Shown here: positions 1 through 5,450 of the stretch, piece by piece
Position numbering within the stretch: position 1 is the first letter of the stretch
Layout of the letters: each line of letters begins with the position of its first letter
Assembly: GCA_021805265.1 (NCBI GenBank)
Contig: JAJZFR010000220.1
Location: 1 to 5,450 of the forward strand
DNA from: Acidobacteriota bacterium
Lineage (GTDB): Bacteria; Acidobacteriota; Terriglobia; Terriglobales; Acidobacteriaceae
Direction of reading: 5' to 3'
Length of the DNA: 5,450 nucleotides
Program-made: the position numbers and the translations under genes
The notes under the pieces: model-generated
Database searches by the model: none
The model's input: only the letters and a program-made list of their open reading frames with translations
Told to the model about the DNA's origin: nothing

Positions 1-10
1 GCTGCGCGAA

Positions 11-658
11 TCATCGGCGAATATCTCCGGAGGACTCCAGTTGCACCAGCCCGCGCTGAATGGCGAGGGTGGCCGCCTGGGTCCGGTCCGAGACGCCCAG
101 CTTGCCCAGCAGGCTGTTGATGTGCGTTTTCACCGTCGCCTCCGTGATCTCCAGTTCCACGCCAATCTCCTTGTTGCTCCTGCCGCGCACAATCTGTTCG
201 AGCACGTCCTGTTCGCGATGCGTCAGCTCTTCCGCGCTCATGCGTTCGGCCAGTTTCTGCGCGATCACCGGCGGTATGCACGACTTGCCCGCATGCACCT
301 GGCGAATCGTCGAGACCAGAACATCCACCGTCATTCCCTTCAGCAGGTAGGCGCGCGCGCCCGCCTGAAGCGCGCGATAAATATCCTCGTCACCGTCGAA
401 GGTGGTGAGCACGATGAAGCGCGCGTGGGGCAGCCGCGCGCGAACGGTCTGGATGACCTCGACCCCGCTGCGCCGCGGCAGCCGCAGGTCGATCAGCGTG
501 ATGTCCGGGTGTGCGCTGGCGTAAGCTGCGAGCGCGGCTTCGCCATCGGCGGCTTCGCCCACCACCTCGACGCCGTCCACCACGCTCAGCAGCGCGACCA
601 GACCCTGGCGAACGACGTGATGATCTTCGACTACGAGAATACGGATAGGTTGAGCCAT
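11..658 (-). CDS. NarL/FixJ-family response regulator (receiver + LuxR HTH)
   Basis: This 215-residue cytoplasmic protein is a DNA-binding response regulator, probably phosphorylated by the kinase encoded just upstream. The receiver domain fills residues 5-120: the acidic pair E11-D12, the phospho-acceptor D57 in LIDLRLP, the conserved Thr at 85-86 (LTT) and K107 are all visible. A short linker leads to a LuxR-type helix-turn-helix at about 144-205 (LTHREQDVLEQIVRG, then the recognition helix around TEATVKTHINSLLGKLGV). Length is normal for the NarL family and no key residue is missing. The ATG at 658 is chosen because it gives the usual MxxPIRILVVEDH start and has AGGAG upstream; the same frame stays open to 748, but that extension lies inside the kinase gene and has no receiver homology. 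The start is four bases past the kinase stop, so the two are almost certainly co-transcribed and perhaps translationally coupled. Target promoters cannot be told from this window. Confidence 0.95.
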   Translation of the reverse strand: MAQPIRILVVEDHHVVRQGLVALLSVVDGVEVVGEAADGEAALAAYASAHPDITLIDLRLPRRSGVEVIQTVRARLPHARFIVLTTFDGDEDIYRALQAGARAYLLKGMTVDVLVSTIRQVHAGKSCIPPVIAQKLAERMSAEELTHREQDVLEQIVRGRSNKEIGVELEITEATVKTHINSLLGKLGVSDRTQAATLAIQRGLVQLESSGDIRR

Positions 659-662
659 ACAA

Positions 663-3600
663 TTACTTCTCCTGAGGGGCGATGGGTTGAGTATTCTGCC
701 GTGCGGTTGCATCCGGCGCGGCAACCTCGACGCGCAGCGTGGCCCCATTGCCGGGTGTGCTCGCCAGCGTGAGGGTCGCGCCGATCACTGCGGCACGTTC
801 CCGTATCCCGGTCAGCCCGTAGTGACCCTCCGGCGAGCGCAGCGATGCGGGCGCGGCGGAAACCGAGAATCCAATTCCGTTGTCGGAAACCGTAAGCAAC
901 AGCATGCGCTCATCGTACTCCAACCGTACGCTGAGCTGGTTTGCGCGCGAGTGTTTTTGTGCGTTGCGAATCGCCTCCTGCGCGATTCGCAGCAGTTCTT
1001 CCTCCACCTCCGGCGCAAGCCCGCGATACGCGCCATGGACGCTGAAAGTCGTAGCCATTCGACGGTCCTGAGCCTTCTCCACCATGCGCCTCAGCCGGAT
1101 CGGCAGCGTCTGTTCGGCGGCATCCTGCGAGCGCAAGGCCCAGATCGAGCGTCGGGCATCTTCCAGGCCTTCGCGAACATGCGTCTGCGTGAGTGCAAGA
1201 TGTTTTTCCGCAGCCTCCGAGCGACGGTGGCGGAGCAACTCGCCCAGAACTTCCAACTGCACCGAGATGCCGACGTAGCCCTGCGCCAGCGTGTCGTGAA
1301 TCTCGCGCGCAATGCGGTTGCGCTCCGCCATCACTGCGCCAAACTCTCTGCGCACAAGCCCAAGCCGCCAGCGAATCACCCCCGCCACCAGTCCCGCTAA
1401 GAGCAGCGCCAGCAAAAGATAAAACCACAGCGTCTGGTAAAAATGCGGCTGCAAGACAAAGTCCAGATCGGCCTCGGAAAACTGTGTCCCATTGGCCGGA
1501 TCACCCATCGCCACGCGCACTCGGAAGCGATAACGCCCCGGCCGAATATTCGTGTAATACGCGCTGCGACGTGTGCCCGCCTCAGTCCACACACGATCAA
1601 AACCCTCCAGCATGTACTCGTAGCGCAGCTTCTGCGGAGCCGCAAAACTCAAACCCGCATAGTCGATCTGAAAACGAAGATGCCCCGCCGGAATCCGGGT
1701 CGTGCCCTGTTTGTCGATGGCGTAGGCGCGATCATCCACAGCAAAGTCCTCGATCACCACCGGAGGCTCCGCGGGCAGCGGTACAAAGTGCTCCGGATCG
1801 ACCGTGACCACCCCGCGCGGCGTGGTGAACCACAGCCGTCCGTCGTGGCCCCGCAACAGCGTTGGATGGCTGTTGCTGCTCGTCTCGCGGCTGCGTAAAC
1901 CATCCGCTGTCGTGAAGTGATCGATGGCCAAGTGATCGATTGCCAAGTGATCGATGGCCGGACCACCCGCCGTGTTGCACACATTGCGAAGTACGCAACC
2001 CTGCAGCGCCGCGTCATCCATGCGAAATAATCCGTCGTCCGAAGTCATCCACAGATGCCCCGTCCCATCGAGCAATATCCCGTGAATCGACGGCGGAAGC
2101 AGCGCCGCAACAGCCGAGGGGACGGCATGGAAACGACTCCCGTCCCACAGCGTGAGTCCATGACTCTGTGTGCCGACCCAAAGCGTGTTTCCGGGGCCAT
2201 TTTCAAGAGCCGTGATCACATTGCCCGACAGTCCATCGGCGGTCGTGAAGTTCCTCGCGCCACCCGTGCCACCGGCGCGGTCGGGCTGGAGTCGGGACAG
2301 TCCATGCAGCGTGGCTACCCACAGGCTGCCGTCGCCGGTCTCCGCCACTGCGCCCACCAGGTCGCTGCCCAGCCCGTTCGCTGCGGTCCAGGTTTGCATC
2401 CCGCCGCGCGTCGATCCCGCCGCGCGACCCGGATCGTAGTGAGTCAAGCCGCGGCGTGTCCCGATCCACAGCGATCCATCCCGAGCCGCATACAGGGAGC
2501 GAATGAAATCATCCGGAAGACCATCAGCCGAGGTCAGGATGCGGAGGGTGCCATTCTCGATCAGGTTCAATCCATCCGGAGTGCCGATCCACAGCGAGCC
2601 ATTGCGCGACGATGCCAGCGAAAGAATGACGTTGCTCGACAAGCCCTTGTCCGCAGTCAGGCTGGAAATCTTCGCCGGGGCATTGGCGCGGATTTCATTC
2701 AGGCCAGCCTCGCGCGTGCCGATCCACAGCGTGTGCTGCGCGTCTTCCATGATCGCTGTCGTATCGTCAGAGGTGAGTCCATCCCCGGTACCGAGAAAGC
2801 GGAAGCGCGCATCGCGCAGGATATGCAATCCACTGGTTTCCGTGCCGACCCAAAGCGACCCCTCGCGATCCTCCAGCAGTGCGTCGATCGCCGCATGAGC
2901 CAACGGATCGGTGGTGGGCATCCAGTCCGGCTTCTGACGATAGACGCGCGCCAGGCCACGATTGGTGCCAATCCAGAGCGCGCCCTCTCGATCCGCGTAC
3001 ACGCTTTCCATGCGGGTGCCAGGCAGCTCTGTGCCGCAGTGAAAACGGGCTACGACTCGATAGCCCTCCTGGGATCGCTCCACAATCACCAGTTCGCTCG
3101 AACTGGCTACCGCAATCGATCCATCCGCCGCCTGCGCCAGAAAACCGATTCCGCCGCCGGGAAGCTGTGAGCGCGGCAGCACCAGCCTGGCAGGATCGAA
3201 TTTGCCGTCTTGAATGAGGAAGACGCCATCGCCCGTGGCGGCCAGGATCGCCTCCGAGCGATCCCCCGCTCCCGCCACCAGTGATGGCCCGGAGGCGGTT
3301 GGCAATCTTTGCCAACGTTCGTTCCGCCATTCCGCAATGCCGCTCGTTGTAGCTACCCACAGCGCGACGCGCGTCACTGCCACCGACGTGATTCCGCCGT
3401 CGGGAAGACCATCCTTTGCTGCATGAAAAGTCAGCCCGTCCTTTGAGTAGGCCAGCCCTCGCTCGGTCCACACCCAGAGCGTCTTTTCGCTCACGAACAG
3501 TCCGCGAATCTGCATCCCCGGAAGCCCATCCAGCGTGGTGAATAATCTCGCCTCTCCATTCGACCAGCGCACCAGACCATCCCCGGTGCCGATCCACAGT

Positions 3601-3989
3601 CCGTTCATTCCAGTCGGTGCATCGCCGCTCGATAGATCCAGCAGACAACGCGTCTCGGCATCCGGATAATGGGTCGTCGAGGCGTGATCCAGAGTGAGAA
3701 AATTCTGGCCGTCAAACCGCGCCAGACCCAGCTCCGCGCCAGCCCACAGATACCCGCTCGCCGATTGCAGCAGCGTGGTGATGGTGTTTTGCGGCAATCC
3801 GTTTTCGAGCGTCCAGCTTTGCCGCCCAACCAGATCGAGCGGCGTCGTCGGCTGCAACGCGCAAACCATTTCGCCCACCCCGAGCAGACAAACAACCCCA
3901 GCCAGCCGCAGCATGCGGGTTATGTTTGTCCTGCCTCTCCGGCAGCCGAATTTGTTGCGCGTCTTCACCATCAGCAGTCGAACACGCAT
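663..3989 (-). CDS. Periplasmic double-propeller sensor histidine kinase (Reg_prop / Y_Y_Y / HisKA_3 / HATPase_c)
   Basis: This is a membrane sensor kinase of 1108 residues from the chosen start. A signal peptide ends near VCA-LQ (cleavage about residue 44). Blades with LW(I/V)GT-like motifs follow at about residues 81, 131, 171, 210, 249, 291, 338, 379, 421, 466, 507, 556, 603, 646 and 719, consistent with two seven-bladed Reg_prop propellers plus a closing strand; those at 249 and 291 lack the LW. A Y_Y_Y domain (about 771-834) and one membrane helix (about 854-874) come next. The cytoplasmic part has HisKA_3 (about 887-954) with phospho-acceptor H898 in REIHDTLAQG and a D899/Q903 DxxxQ phosphatase motif, then HATPase_c with the N box (E1005, N1009), DNGIGF (1036-1041) and GLTGI. 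The ATG at 3989 has GTGGAG five bases upstream; ATG 3914 would give a more compact signal peptide but lacks a Shine-Dalgarno. It resembles the sensor half of Bacteroides hybrid systems, with the regulator on a separate protein. The ligand is unknown. Confidence 0.93.
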   Translation of the reverse strand: MRVRLLMVKTRNKFGCRRGRTNITRMLRLAGVVCLLGVGEMVCALQPTTPLDLVGRQSWTLENGLPQNTITTLLQSASGYLWAGAELGLARFDGQNFLTLDHASTTHYPDAETRCLLDLSSGDAPTGMNGLWIGTGDGLVRWSNGEARLFTTLDGLPGMQIRGLFVSEKTLWVWTERGLAYSKDGLTFHAAKDGLPDGGITSVAVTRVALWVATTSGIAEWRNERWQRLPTASGPSLVAGAGDRSEAILAATGDGVFLIQDGKFDPARLVLPRSQLPGGGIGFLAQAADGSIAVASSSELVIVERSQEGYRVVARFHCGTELPGTRMESVYADREGALWIGTNRGLARVYRQKPDWMPTTDPLAHAAIDALLEDREGSLWVGTETSGLHILRDARFRFLGTGDGLTSDDTTAIMEDAQHTLWIGTREAGLNEIRANAPAKISSLTADKGLSSNVILSLASSRNGSLWIGTPDGLNLIENGTLRILTSADGLPDDFIRSLYAARDGSLWIGTRRGLTHYDPGRAAGSTRGGMQTWTAANGLGSDLVGAVAETGDGSLWVATLHGLSRLQPDRAGGTGGARNFTTADGLSGNVITALENGPGNTLWVGTQSHGLTLWDGSRFHAVPSAVAALLPPSIHGILLDGTGHLWMTSDDGLFRMDDAALQGCVLRNVCNTAGGPAIDHLAIDHLAIDHFTTADGLRSRETSSNSHPTLLRGHDGRLWFTTPRGVVTVDPEHFVPLPAEPPVVIEDFAVDDRAYAIDKQGTTRIPAGHLRFQIDYAGLSFAAPQKLRYEYMLEGFDRVWTEAGTRRSAYYTNIRPGRYRFRVRVAMGDPANGTQFSEADLDFVLQPHFYQTLWFYLLLALLLAGLVAGVIRWRLGLVRREFGAVMAERNRIAREIHDTLAQGYVGISVQLEVLGELLRHRRSEAAEKHLALTQTHVREGLEDARRSIWALRSQDAAEQTLPIRLRRMVEKAQDRRMATTFSVHGAYRGLAPEVEEELLRIAQEAIRNAQKHSRANQLSVRLEYDERMLLLTVSDNGIGFSVSAAPASLRSPEGHYGLTGIRERAAVIGATLTLASTPGNGATLRVEVAAPDATARQNTQPIAPQEK
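669..673 (-). promoter_or_regulatory. Ribosome binding site of the response regulator
   Basis: Read on the minus strand this is AGGAG, ten bases before the ATG at 658. It lies within the last codons of the kinase gene. It decides the start of the regulator in favour of 658 over the longer open frame, and suggests that ribosomes finishing the kinase can start the regulator directly. Confidence 0.75.
1915..1959 (-). repeat. 3 x 15-bp in-frame tandem repeat inside the kinase gene
   Basis: Three adjacent copies of the plus-strand unit AAGTGATCGATGGCC lie at 1915-1929, 1930-1944 and 1945-1959. They are identical except for one base at 1941 (T for G). On the coding strand they specify AIDHLAIDHLAIDH (about residues 678-691 of the kinase). 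They sit just before the FTTADGL segment that leads into the last propeller motif. The unit is a multiple of three, so a gain or loss of copies keeps the frame. Near identity points to recent slippage rather than a conserved structural repeat. Confidence 0.93.
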
Positions 3990-3994
3990 CGCCA

Positions 3995-3998
3995 CTCC
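3995..3998 (-). promoter_or_regulatory. Probable ribosome binding site of the sensor kinase
   Basis: On the minus strand GTGGAGTGGCG precedes the ATG at 3989, placing GGAG five bases from the start codon. No comparable purine run stands before the other in-frame candidates (ATG 3971, ATG 3914, TTG 4067), so this site supports 3989. The match is modest. Confidence 0.5.
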
Positions 3999-4035
3999 AC
4001 GGCAACCGCAAATCTCTCCCGCGTCACGGAAATAT

Positions 4036-4067
4036 ATCGTACTTCTGCATCGAGCAACCAATGTCAA
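4036..4067 (-). promoter_or_regulatory. Candidate promoter of the kinase-regulator operon
   Basis: On the minus strand a perfect -35 consensus TTGACA lies at 4067-4062. The best -10-like hexamer downstream is TACGAT (4041-4036), in an AT-rich patch that also contains GATATA and TATATT. The spacer to TACGAT is 20 bases, longer than the usual 16-18, so the -10 assignment is weak. The location, about 50-80 bp before the chosen start codon, suits a promoter. Confidence 0.35.
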
Positions 4068-4106
4068 CCCAAAGTAGCAGCGAAACGTCGTTCTTCAGGC
4101 CGAAGA

Positions 4107-4128
4107 CTACGCTCGCTGGGAGCGGTAG
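4107..4128 (+). other. Hairpin in the divergent intergenic region
   Basis: CTACGCTC (4107-4114) pairs with GAGC-G-GTAG (4120-4128) around a five-base loop. This gives an eight-pair stem with a single bulged G. A smaller hairpin, TCTTC/GAAGA with a five-base loop (4092-4106), directly precedes it. There is no coding sequence here. It could be part of a structured leader or small RNA ending at the terminator at 4194, or a DNA site for a regulator. The fold is seen; the role is unknown. Confidence 0.4.
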
Positions 4129-4157
4129 AGTGAAGTTGTCTCGAAGCATTGATTGTC

Positions 4158-4194
4158 GGGCAGGGACGCTTCTCGCGCGACCCTGCCCATTTTT
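4158..4194 (+). terminator. Intrinsic-terminator-like hairpin with T run
   Basis: GGGCAGGG (4158-4165) pairs perfectly with CCCTGCCC (4181-4188). After one A-A mismatch the stem continues with CGC/GCG (4167-4169 with 4177-4179) around a seven-base loop. ATTTTT follows at 4189-4194, so the signal works in the plus direction; the minus strand has no U run after the stem. No plus-strand gene lies upstream, since the kinase runs the other way. It may therefore end an unseen leader or small RNA, act as an attenuator before the CDGSH gene, or block antisense transcription arriving from the kinase locus. Confidence 0.7.
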
Positions 4195-4219
4195 ACGCGC
4201 TCCCGGAAAGCGATACACT
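4192..4219 (+). promoter_or_regulatory. Weak candidate promoter for the CDGSH-hydrolase pair
   Basis: TTTACG (4192-4197) and TACACT (4214-4219) are separated by 16 bases. Each matches four of six sigma-70 consensus positions. If used, transcription would start just downstream of the terminator hairpin, around 4226, giving a very short leader before the ribosome site at 4227-4233. The match is weak and could be chance. Confidence 0.25.
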
Positions 4220-4226
4220 GAACGTT

Positions 4227-4233
4227 GGAGGGA
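4227..4233 (+). promoter_or_regulatory. Ribosome binding site deciding a GTG start
   Basis: GGAGGGA lies five bases before the GTG at 4239. It is the strongest Shine-Dalgarno in the window. It favours this GTG over the upstream in-frame TTG at 4149, which falls before the terminator hairpin, and over the ATG at 4260. Confidence 0.8.
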
Positions 4234-4238
4234 AACAC

Positions 4239-4673
4239 GTGAGCGAAACGCACGAAGTCATGTTGTCGTCCAATGTCGGATTTACCGCGCCCAATGGGCC
4301 ATTCATCGTAACCGGCGAGCTTGAGATCGAGATGCTCGACGGACAAAAACTGAGCCAGCCCAAGGCGTCCTTATGCCGTTGCGGTGCTTCGGCCAAAAAG
4401 CCCTTCTGCGACGGTACCCACCGCACCTCCGGATTCGTGGACGCGGGCGAAGCCGTGCCCCCTGCTGAAATCGCCGCGCCCGCGCCCGCAGGCCCGTTGG
4501 CGGTCACACTGATCCCCAACGGTCCACTCATCGCCAGTGGTCCACTGACTGTTCAGAATGCTCAGAAACAGACCCTGGCCAACAACTCCACAACCGCGCT
4601 CTGCCGTTGCGGAGCTTCGGCCAACAAACCCTACTGCGATGGTAGCCACAACGCCGCAGGCTTCCAGGGATAA
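4239..4673 (+). CDS. Tandem CDGSH iron-sulfur domain protein
   Basis: This 144-residue soluble protein carries two complete CDGSH motifs (CxCx2Sx3PxCDG[S/T]H). The first is CRCGASAKKPFCDGTH at residues 46-61 (ligands C46, C48, C57, H61). The second is CRCGASANKPYCDGSH at 122-137 (C122, C124, C133, H137). In this family three Cys and one His hold a redox-active, often labile 2Fe-2S cluster, so two clusters are expected. Each motif is preceded by an NGPxIxxG strand segment and followed by GF, so the protein is an internal duplication joined by a Pro/Ala-rich linker (about 67-90). No signal peptide or membrane segment is visible, so it should be cytoplasmic. The GTG start is fixed by GGAGGGA. 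The hydrolase gene follows after 40 bp, probably in one operon. Electron transfer or cluster delivery is the usual proposal for the family; the partner here is unknown. Confidence 0.9.
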   Translation: MSETHEVMLSSNVGFTAPNGPFIVTGELEIEMLDGQKLSQPKASLCRCGASAKKPFCDGTHRTSGFVDAGEAVPPAEIAAPAPAGPLAVTLIPNGPLIASGPLTVQNAQKQTLANNSTTALCRCGASANKPYCDGSHNAAGFQG

Positions 4674-4675
4674 CC

Positions 4676-4692
4676 ATCCGTTCGTTGCGGAT
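4676..4692 (+). other. Small intercistronic hairpin
   Basis: ATCCG (4676-4680) pairs with CGGAT (4688-4692) around a seven-base loop, starting two bases after the CDGSH stop codon. TTTCT follows. The stem is too short and the T run too poor to be a convincing terminator; at most it could cause partial termination or RNA processing between the two genes. Confidence 0.25.
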
Positions 4693-4704
4693 TTCTGATT
4701 GCGC

Positions 4705-4708
4705 GAGG
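4705..4708 (+). promoter_or_regulatory. Ribosome binding site of the PcaD-like hydrolase
   Basis: GAGG lies five bases before the ATG at 4714 and supports that start. Confidence 0.5.
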
Positions 4709-4713
4709 CGACG

Positions 4714-5450
4714 ATGCCGTTTCTTCAGCTTCCGGAAACGCGATTGCACTACGAGTTGAGCGGTGACGCCGGCGCCCCTGTATTGGTGCTGGCTCACTCG
4801 CTCGGCGTCAGCCTGGCCATCTGGCAGCCCTTGCTTTCTCAACTGCTCGCTCACTTCCGTGTCCTCCGTTACGATGCGCGCGGCCACGGGCGCTCGGCGA
4901 TTCCCGGCGGACCGCTCACCGTCGAAACACTCGGCCTCGATGTCCTTGCTCTGCTCGATGCGATCAGGATTCCGAAAGCCCATTTCTGCGGGCTTTCGAT
5001 GGGCGGCGCGGTGGGCCAGTGGCTGGGAATCCACGCGCCCGAGCGTCTGCTCAAGCTGGTGCTGGCCAATACTTCGCCCAGATTCGGCGAGGCTGCTAAC
5101 TGGGATGCGCGCATCGATCTGGTCCGTCGCGAAGGGCTTGCGCCTGTGATTGCGGGCACACTGGAGCGCTGGTTTACCGCCGACTTCCGCATCACCAGCC
5201 CCGACCTTGTTGCGCAAACTCGACACAGCCTCGAGGCCACCGATCCCCGCGGCTACATCGCCTGTTGCGCGGCCGTGCGCGATGCCGATTTTCGCGCATC
5301 TGCGAAGAAAATTCACGTCCCCACGCTGGTCATCGCGGGCAGCCACGATCCCGTTTCGTCGCCTGCCGACGGCCACTTCCTCGCCTCCCAGATACAGGCT
5401 GCCGAGTATATCGAATTACCTGCAGCTCATCTGTCCAGTGTCGAAGCGCC
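4714..5450 (+). CDS. pcaD: Alpha/beta hydrolase, probable 3-oxoadipate enol-lactonase (3' end outside window)
   Basis: The open frame runs off the right edge; 245 codons are visible out of about 260 usual for PcaD. PcaD (EC 3.1.1.24) hydrolyses 3-oxoadipate enol-lactone to 3-oxoadipate in the cytoplasmic beta-ketoadipate pathway for aromatic compounds. The catalytic triad is complete: S95 in the GLSMG nucleophile elbow, D212 in AGSHDPV, and H239 in AAHLS. Further family hallmarks are LAHSLG (residues 26-31, oxyanion region), YDARGHGRS, AHFCGLSMGG, GQWLGIHAPERL, LERWFTADFR and GYIACCAAVRDADFR, the last four being much closer to PcaD than to generic hydrolases. The MPFLQLPETRLHYEL start is typical, with GAGG just before it. 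Distance to the CDGSH stop is 40 bp, so co-transcription is likely. No other pca gene is visible. A generic esterase or haloperoxidase-like hydrolase is the alternative. Some homologues carry a fused PcaC domain (PcaL); the missing C-terminus means this cannot be judged. Confidence 0.85.
   Translation, partial: MPFLQLPETRLHYELSGDAGAPVLVLAHSLGVSLAIWQPLLSQLLAHFRVLRYDARGHGRSAIPGGPLTVETLGLDVLALLDAIRIPKAHFCGLSMGGAVGQWLGIHAPERLLKLVLANTSPRFGEAANWDARIDLVRREGLAPVIAGTLERWFTADFRITSPDLVAQTRHSLEATDPRGYIACCAAVRDADFRASAKKIHVPTLVIAGSHDPVSSPADGHFLASQIQAAEYIELPAAHLSSVEA

Noticed and set aside
659..748. N-terminal extension of the response regulator to 748
   Set aside because: The extra 30 residues are Arg/Pro-rich, lie inside the kinase coding region and precede a normal receiver start with its own ribosome site.
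41..772. Plus-strand open frame of 243 codons opposite the response regulator
   Set aside because: High GC content keeps the antisense frame open. The protein is rich in Arg, His and Ala with no family resemblance, while the minus strand encodes an intact regulator.
687..1400. Plus-strand open frame of 237 codons opposite the kinase catalytic domains
   Set aside because: It overlaps the conserved HisKA_3 and HATPase segments in antisense, with no domain of its own.
1915..1959. CRISPR-like or operator-like array from the triple repeat
   Set aside because: Units are directly adjacent without spacers, only 15 bp long and in frame within a coding region; a coding minisatellite explains them fully.
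2055..3170. Plus-strand open frame of 371 codons opposite the kinase propeller region
   Set aside because: It is the antisense shadow of the repeated LWIGT-coding units, which read as recurring ADPQR on this strand. It has no recognisable domain, and the opposite strand has a complete family architecture.
2170..3600. Recurring near-copies of GTGCCGATCCACAG across the kinase gene
   Set aside because: These are the codons of the LWIGT blade motif read in reverse, spaced by one or more blades; protein repeat structure accounts for them.
4149..4238. N-terminal extension of the CDGSH protein from TTG 4149
   Set aside because: The extension would be encoded across the terminator hairpin, has no Shine-Dalgarno seen, and does not resemble family members; GTG 4239 has GGAGGGA in front.
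4528..5376. Minus-strand open frame of 282 codons opposite the CDGSH and hydrolase genes
   Set aside because: It spans two well-supported plus-strand genes and the gap between them, and the translation resembles no known family.

Overview
This window looks like a piece of a GC-rich bacterial chromosome. The best guess is Acidobacteriota (Terriglobia-like). That guess rests on the first gene pair: a periplasmic double-propeller sensor kinase of the Reg_prop / Y_Y_Y / HisKA_3 type followed by a NarL-type response regulator, an arrangement common in that phylum. It is an inference from architecture and base composition, not a proven assignment. No rRNA, tRNA, CRISPR array, insertion sequence or other mobile element was recognised.

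Layout: the left three quarters (about 11-3989) is a minus-strand two-gene operon. The sensor histidine kinase is transcribed first (3989 down to 663). Four bases after its stop codon the response regulator begins (658 down to 11). The kinase has a signal peptide, about 14 beta-propeller blades, a Y_Y_Y domain, one membrane helix, and a cytoplasmic HisKA_3 plus HATPase core with a DxxxQ phosphatase motif. The regulator has a full receiver domain (Asp57) and a LuxR-type HTH. Together they form a complete two-component pathway with an unknown outside signal and unknown target genes.

A 249-bp divergent intergenic region (3990-4238) separates this operon from a plus-strand pair. It holds a consensus TTGACA facing the kinase, a bulged hairpin at 4107-4128, and a strong intrinsic-terminator-like hairpin with a T run at 4158-4194. 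The terminator points toward the plus-strand genes although no plus-strand gene precedes it.

The plus-strand pair is a small protein with two CDGSH iron-sulfur motifs (4239-4673) and, 40 bp later, an alpha/beta hydrolase that closely resembles 3-oxoadipate enol-lactonase, PcaD (4714 to beyond the right edge). The spacing suggests co-transcription. The likely role is aromatic catabolism (beta-ketoadipate pathway) beside a redox-active 2Fe-2S protein, but no other pathway gene is visible.

I did not find convincing evidence of a wholly new system. The points most worth a second look are the terminator-like element in the divergent region, the in-frame 3 x 15-bp tandem repeat inside the kinase, the unusually similar cores of the two CDGSH motifs, and the pairing of CDGSH protein with PcaD.
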